Origin: Bacteroidota bacterium | Lineage (GTDB): Bacteria; Bacteroidota; Bacteroidia; Flavobacteriales; Flavobacteriaceae | NCBI GenBank assembly: GCA_022560715.1 | Contig: JADFSQ010000063.1 | Location: 1-8,357, forward strand | Length of the DNA: 8,357 bases | Direction: 5' to 3' | Shown: positions 5,401-8,357 of the stretch, in pieces | Layout: each line of letters begins with the position of its first letter | Position numbering within the stretch: position 1 is the stretch's first letter | Notes under the pieces: model-generated | Seen by the model: only the letters and a program-made list of their open reading frames with translations | What the model was told of the DNA's origin: nothing | Databases searched by the model: none | Position numbers and translations under genes: made by a program

Positions 5401-5988
5401 ATGAAAAAAATCTACTTATTATTCTTTTTAGCTATCGCATTTAGCTTTAGCCATATTAATGCTGAACCTTGCCCAGTCTCTGCTATTATAACCAGTAGCG
5501 GTAGTAATTTAGTTTTAAGTTATAATCCTGGAACGTCGCTTTGTGGGAATAGACCTGGTACTGTAACCGTTGACGTATCAACTGTGTATATCCTATCTAG
5601 CTGTATTAATGATATTTCTGTTTATGTTTATAGTTCAGGACCAGCTCTGTCTGATACGGGTACTTTAACAATAATTTCTGGTTTTGATACGATTTGTAAT
5701 TATTCTGATAGTGTATTGCCAATTGAAGACTTTGAATTTTTAAACGCAACATTTAAGGTATTTCCTAACCCTTTAATGAAAGATAACCAGTTAACTGTAA
5801 AATTTGCCACTAATATTACGGCCAAAATTTATATGTATGATGTGACTGGAAAATTAGCAGTTACTGATGAAATTGATAATGTTAATAGTAAACAAATCAA
5901 TACATCAAACTTAACTAATGGCGTATATTTCCTTCGTCTGGTTACAGATAATACTACAATAACCAAGAAGGTTATTATAATGAAATAA
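5401..5988 (+). CDS. Small secreted protein with T9SS type A sorting domain
   Basis: This 195-residue preprotein should be exported by Sec and then moved across the outer membrane by the type IX secretion system. Residues 1-21 are a standard signal peptide (MKK, hydrophobic IYLLFFLAIAF, cleavage likely after HINA). Residues 22 to about 110 form a small domain I do not recognise, rich in Ser, Thr and Val, apparently beta, with four cysteines (24, 48, 68, 99) that could form two disulfides. Residues about 115-195 are the sorting tail: FKVFPNP (118-124), IYMYDVTGKL (143-152), LTNGVYFLRL (171-180) and the terminal KKVIIMK. After secretion the tail is normally removed and the protein released or attached to the surface. 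It has its own two-part promoter and a terminator 26 nt after its stop, so it is likely expressed alone between ruvX and def. No enzymatic motif is visible in the mature domain, so adhesive or binding roles are guesses. Confidence 0.9.
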   Translation: MKKIYLLFFLAIAFSFSHINAEPCPVSAIITSSGSNLVLSYNPGTSLCGNRPGTVTVDVSTVYILSSCINDISVYVYSSGPALSDTGTLTIISGFDTICNYSDSVLPIEDFEFLNATFKVFPNPLMKDNQLTVKFATNITAKIYMYDVTGKLAVTDEIDNVNSKQINTSNLTNGVYFLRLVTDNTTITKKVIIMK

Positions 5989-6013
5989 ATACCAAAACAT
6001 TTGTTTAACAGTT

Positions 6014-6043
6014 AAACTCCTTTTTTTAAAAGGAGTTTTTTTT
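6014..6043 (+). terminator. Intrinsic terminator after the T9SS-tail gene
   Basis: An 11-bp perfect stem (6014-6024 with 6028-6038, built around ACTCC/GGAGT) has a 3-nt T loop and runs straight into a T tract to 6043. It lies 26 nt after the stop of the T9SS gene and about 65 nt before def, separating the two units. Confidence 0.85.
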
Positions 6044-6075
6044 GATCAAACACGAACAATATTACTGTAGAATCG

Positions 6076-6083
6076 TATTTTTG
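6076..6083 (+). promoter_or_regulatory. Putative -7 promoter element of def
   Basis: TATTTTTG, followed by C, is a perfect TAnnTTTG box placed 24 nt before the def ATG and just after the preceding terminator, where a new promoter is needed. No convincing -33 TTTG lies at the expected distance. Confidence 0.5.
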
Positions 6084-6107
6084 CAAAAAATCACATAAAA
6101 CAAATTA

Positions 6108-6698
6108 ATGATTCTACCAATATTGGCTTATGGTAACCCAGTACTTAAAAAGAAGGCTAAAGCAATACATCCAGATTATCCCAAACTAAAAGAGCTTATT
6201 GATACTATGTACGAAACTATGAATAATGCTTATGGTGTTGGATTGGCAGCACCACAAATAGGATTATCCATACGAATGTTTATTATTGATACTTTGCCTT
6301 TTTACGAGGACGAAACACTTACCGAAAAGGAAAAAAATGAGCTCAAAGATTTTAAATGCACTTTTATTAATGCAAAGCTACTTGAAGAAGAAGGAAGCGA
6401 ATGGTCATTTAACGAAGGTTGTTTAAGTATTCCAAATATTAGAGAAGATGTGCTTAGAAAACCACAAATAAAAATAGAGTATCAAGACGAAAATTTTGAA
6501 ACACATATAAAGGAATTTGAGGGTTTAATAGCTCGTGTTATTCAACATGAATACGACCATATTGAAGGTATTTTATTTACCGATAAGATATCTAATTTTA
6601 AAAAACGCTTAATTAAAGGAAAGCTCAGTAATATTTCAAAAGGGAAAGTAAATGTAGATTATAGAATGCGTTTTCCGGATATAAAAAAGAAAAGATAA
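6108..6698 (+). CDS. def: Peptide deformylase
   Basis: This metalloenzyme removes the formyl group from the initiator methionine of new proteins as they leave the ribosome. The 196-residue protein has all three family motifs: GVGLAAPQIG (43-52), EGCLSIP (103-109) with metal ligand Cys105, and QHEYDH (146-151) with ligands His147 and His151 and catalytic Glu148. Between motifs 1 and 2 there is a charged stretch (about 66-85, with EDETLTEKEKNELKDF) that lengthens the loop compared with the E. coli enzyme, as is usual in Bacteroidota. The C-terminus is basic (ending DIKKKR), possibly for ribosome contact, which is inference. The ATG gives the normal MILPILAYGNPVL start. It has its own -7 box (6076-6083). 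The DUF5606 gene follows after 42 nt and has a box of its own, so the two may be expressed both together and separately. Confidence 0.97.
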   Translation: MILPILAYGNPVLKKKAKAIHPDYPKLKELIDTMYETMNNAYGVGLAAPQIGLSIRMFIIDTLPFYEDETLTEKEKNELKDFKCTFINAKLLEEEGSEWSFNEGCLSIPNIREDVLRKPQIKIEYQDENFETHIKEFEGLIARVIQHEYDHIEGILFTDKISNFKKRLIKGKLSNISKGKVNVDYRMRFPDIKKKR

Positions 6699-6707
6699 TA
6701 CTTTGAT

Positions 6708-6715
6708 TATATTTG
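6708..6715 (+). promoter_or_regulatory. Putative -7 promoter element of the DUF5606 gene
   Basis: TATATTTG, followed by C, is a perfect TAnnTTTG match located 25 nt before the ATG at 6741, in the 42-nt gap after def. No -33 TTTG was found. Read-through from def, with no terminator between, is an alternative source of transcript. Confidence 0.45.
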
Positions 6716-6740
6716 CCACTTCAAAAATTATAACAAAACA

Positions 6741-7157
6741 ATGAGTTTAGACAGTATTTTATCAATTTCGGAAAAACCAGGATTATTTAAATTAATTACA
6801 AAAACAAAGAATGGTTTTATAGCAGAATCTTTAATGGATGGAAAGCGTTTATCTGTAAATTTAAGGAGTAATGTAAGTTTATTAAGCGAAATTGCTATTT
6901 ATACATTAGCAAAAGAAGTGCCTTTAAGAGAAGTGTTGAAAAAGATTAAAACAAAAGAAAACGGGAATAAAACTAGTATAAGCCATAAAGACAGTAAAGT
7001 TAATTTAGAAGAATACTTTTTTTCTATTTTACAAGATTATGATGAAGACAGAGTCTATGCCAGCGATATCAAAAAAGTGATACGTTGGTATAATATATTA
7101 CAAGAAAATGATCTGTTGCATTTACTTGAAGAGGACAATAAAGATGAAGAAGAGTAA
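6741..7157 (+). CDS. DUF5606 domain-containing protein (function unknown)
   Basis: This 138-residue cytosolic protein matches a conserved family of unknown function that I know from flavobacteria, usually near def. The N-terminal part (about 1-65) reads like a small beta-rich domain: SLDSILSISEKPGLFKLITK (2-21), then GFIAESLMDGKRLSVNLRSN (25-44), then a helix through LLSEIAIYTLAKEVPLREVL. A second conserved part (about 89-126) includes LEEYFFSILQDYDEDRVYAS (89-108), then DIKKVIRWYNILQENDLL. The last residues are very acidic (EEDNKDEEE). It has no signal peptide, membrane segment or known catalytic motif. The gene follows def by 42 nt and ends in a strong terminator, so it likely closes this transcription unit. 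The neighbour suggests a link to translation or growth, but that is only guilt by association. Confidence 0.88.
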   Translation: MSLDSILSISEKPGLFKLITKTKNGFIAESLMDGKRLSVNLRSNVSLLSEIAIYTLAKEVPLREVLKKIKTKENGNKTSISHKDSKVNLEEYFFSILQDYDEDRVYASDIKKVIRWYNILQENDLLHLLEEDNKDEEE

Positions 7158-7190
7158 AAATTAGGTTAACTAATTGTCTTATAACAAAAC

Positions 7191-7216
7191 AAAAAGGGGG
7201 AAATTCCCCCTTTTTT
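7191..7216 (+). terminator. Intrinsic terminator after the DUF5606 gene
   Basis: AAAAAGGGGG (7191-7200) pairs with CCCCCTTTTT (7206-7215) around the 5-nt loop AAATT, followed by one more T. The GC core is five G-C pairs, the strongest hairpin in the window. A-runs and T-runs on both sides make it able to work in either direction. Confidence 0.88.
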
Positions 7217-7284
7217 AGTTTGAAACTTTTTTACAAAAGTATTTTTAAATCCCTCTAAAATATAATAGCCAAAAGTCTCTAATA

Positions 7285-7334
7285 ATAATGTAAAGTATAG
7301 CTAACAAAAGTTATTAATATAAACTTTACATTAT
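7285..7334. repeat. 12-bp perfect inverted repeat with 26-nt spacer
   Basis: ATAATGTAAAGT (7285-7296) is matched by its exact reverse complement ACTTTACATTAT (7323-7334). After a single mismatch two more pairs are possible inward, and the spacer contains TAAC-AAAA-GTTA (7302-7313), so an extended stem-loop could form. It is not followed by a T tract. It lies between the DUF5606 terminator and the MATE promoter and could be a paired protein-binding site or an RNA structure; neither is shown. Confidence 0.45.
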
Positions 7335-7460
7335 GTGTAATTTAATTTTATAAAGATAGAATATTTAATCGTTTAAAAATGAAGCTGTTGGAAATATTTA
7401 TTAACAATTTTAGTATTTATTTAATTTTCTATTAAAATTCGTAATTCCAAAATCTAAATT

Positions 7461-7468
7461 TAACTTTG
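7461..7468 (+). promoter_or_regulatory. Putative -7 promoter element of the MATE transporter gene
   Basis: TAACTTTG is a perfect TAnnTTTG box ending 21 nt before the GTG start at 7490. No TTTG was found at -33. Its position agrees with the choice of GTG as start codon. Confidence 0.45.
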
Positions 7469-7489
7469 TACTTCTTTAAATTATTTTAA

Positions 7490-8357
7490 GTGCTATCCGA
7501 CTATACCAAAGAATTTAAATACAATTTTAAATTAGCATCTCCAGTAATGTTGGGTATGTTAGGTCATACTTTTGTAAGTCTTGTTGATAATATTATGGTT
7601 GGGCAATTAGGAACTGCCGAATTGGCTGCAGTATCGTTAGGGAATAGTTTTATTTTTATTGCTATGTCTCTCGGTATTGGATTTTCTATGGCAATTACAC
7701 CTTTAATTGCAGAAGCAGATTCTGGAAATGATTTTAAAAAAGGAAAGTCTTCATTTAAACATGGATTATTTTTGTGTACGATTTTAAGTTTTGCCTTATT
7801 TGGGTTAATTCTGATTGCAAAACCCTTAATGCATCTTATGAAACAGCCTGAAGAGGTAGTTACACTCGCAATACCTTATTTGGACTTGGTAGCCTTTTCG
7901 TTAGTGCCTTTAATTATATTTCAGGGATTTAAACAATTTAGCGATGGATTGTCGATGACCAAATATCCAATGTATGCTACAATTCTGGCTAATGTTATTA
8001 ATGTAATTTTAAACTACCTTTTAATATTTGGAAAGTTTGGATTTCCCCAAATGGGAATAGTTGGTGCAGCTGTTGGTACATTAGCTTCTCGGTTTATAAT
8101 GCTATTCTTTTTATGGTGGATGCTAACACAGAAAGAAAAATCAAAAGCTTATGTTACTAATATTAAGTTGTTTGTACTCGAAAGTAAAATGATAAAAAAG
8201 TTATTGAATCTTGGTTTTCCAAGCGCTATGCAAATGTTTTTTGAAGTAGCTATTTTTACTGCTGCCATTTGGTTAAGTGGTACTTTAGGTAAAAATCATC
8301 AAGCAGCTAATCAAATTGTACTTAACTTATCGTCTATGACCTTTATGGTTGCTATAG
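7490..8357 (+). CDS. MATE family efflux transporter (N-terminal 289 codons; runs off the right edge)
   Basis: This is an inner-membrane multidrug/toxin antiporter of the MATE family, which exports cationic drugs in exchange for sodium ions or protons. Frame 7490-8357 is open without a stop. The first lobe is clear: SPVMLGMLGHTFVSLVDNIM (17-36) as TM1 with Asp33 at the place of the conserved TM1 aspartate of NorM (Asp36 in Vibrio cholerae), then VGQLGTAELAAVSLGNSFIF (37-56) leading into TM2. Further hydrophobic segments lie near 92-111, 125-146, 158-178 and 187-210, and the second lobe begins with LLNLGFPSAMQMFFEVAIF. About 450 residues are usual, so roughly the last third is missing. The start is GTG directly after an in-frame TAA (7487-7489); the first ATG in frame (7547) would cut into TM1, so GTG is the sensible choice. 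A -7 box precedes it. Substrate cannot be inferred. Confidence 0.92.
   Translation, partial: MLSDYTKEFKYNFKLASPVMLGMLGHTFVSLVDNIMVGQLGTAELAAVSLGNSFIFIAMSLGIGFSMAITPLIAEADSGNDFKKGKSSFKHGLFLCTILSFALFGLILIAKPLMHLMKQPEEVVTLAIPYLDLVAFSLVPLIIFQGFKQFSDGLSMTKYPMYATILANVINVILNYLLIFGKFGFPQMGIVGAAVGTLASRFIMLFFLWWMLTQKEKSKAYVTNIKLFVLESKMIKKLLNLGFPSAMQMFFEVAIFTAAIWLSGTLGKNHQAANQIVLNLSSMTFMVAI

Larger units (their letters stand above)
7158..7489. other. 332-nt AT-rich intergenic region without a credible gene
   Basis: It holds the terminator at 7191-7216, a 12-bp perfect inverted repeat at 7285-7334 and the -7 box of the MATE gene at 7461-7468. Just after the DUF5606 stop, AATTAG and CTAATT (7159-7164, 7170-7175) could form a weak 6-bp hairpin. 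The remainder is AT-rich with stop codons in all frames examined. An 18-codon frame at 7379-7435 has no supporting features. I see no tRNA or riboswitch pattern. Confidence 0.6.

Noticed and set aside
7379..7435. 18-codon frame starting ATG (MKLLEIFINNF...)
   Set aside because: Too short, very AT-rich, with no recognisable family, conserved context or promoter box; it could arise by chance.

Overview
The window looks like chromosomal DNA from a Bacteroidota bacterium, most likely a member of the Flavobacteriia. Four things point there: low GC; perfect TAnnTTTG elements (the -7 box of Bacteroidota promoters) just upstream of seven starts with no obvious Shine-Dalgarno sequences; a type IX secretion sorting tail; and a DUF5606 protein next to peptide deformylase. 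All assignments rest on reading the sequence; no database was searched.

Left part (1-1226, minus strand): tsaC (threonylcarbamoyl-AMP synthase), a GxxExxY-family protein, then the first 58 codons of folD, which runs off the left edge. The GxxExxY gene is tightly bracketed by diverged copies of a 17-nt repeat. One copy lies between its start and the tsaC stop. Two more form a 39-nt imperfect hairpin that touches its stop codon. It looks like a compact cassette placed between tsaC and folD, and is the most interesting item here.

Cell-envelope block (1303-3923): a WaaP/KdkA-type lipopolysaccharide-core kinase (plus) faces a WaaE-like family 2 glycosyltransferase (minus), with only 2 bp between their stop codons. 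A second, rhamnosyltransferase-like family 2 glycosyltransferase follows (minus). dapD (3950-4765, minus) lies just upstream of that glycosyltransferase and may be co-transcribed with it. Together these serve LPS core or surface-glycan assembly and meso-DAP/lysine synthesis.

Right part (4870-8357, plus strand): ruvX (YqgF), a small secreted protein with a T9SS type A sorting tail, def (peptide deformylase), a DUF5606 protein, and the N-terminal two thirds or so of a MATE efflux transporter that starts with GTG and runs off the right edge. Intrinsic terminators follow the T9SS gene and the DUF5606 gene. The T9SS gene has the best promoter in the window (TTTG-N19-TATATTTG), so it is probably its own transcription unit. 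The 332-nt gap before the MATE gene has no credible gene but carries a terminator and a 12-bp perfect inverted repeat.

Most of the window is ordinary core genome. No CRISPR array, tRNA, rRNA, transposase or phage gene was seen.
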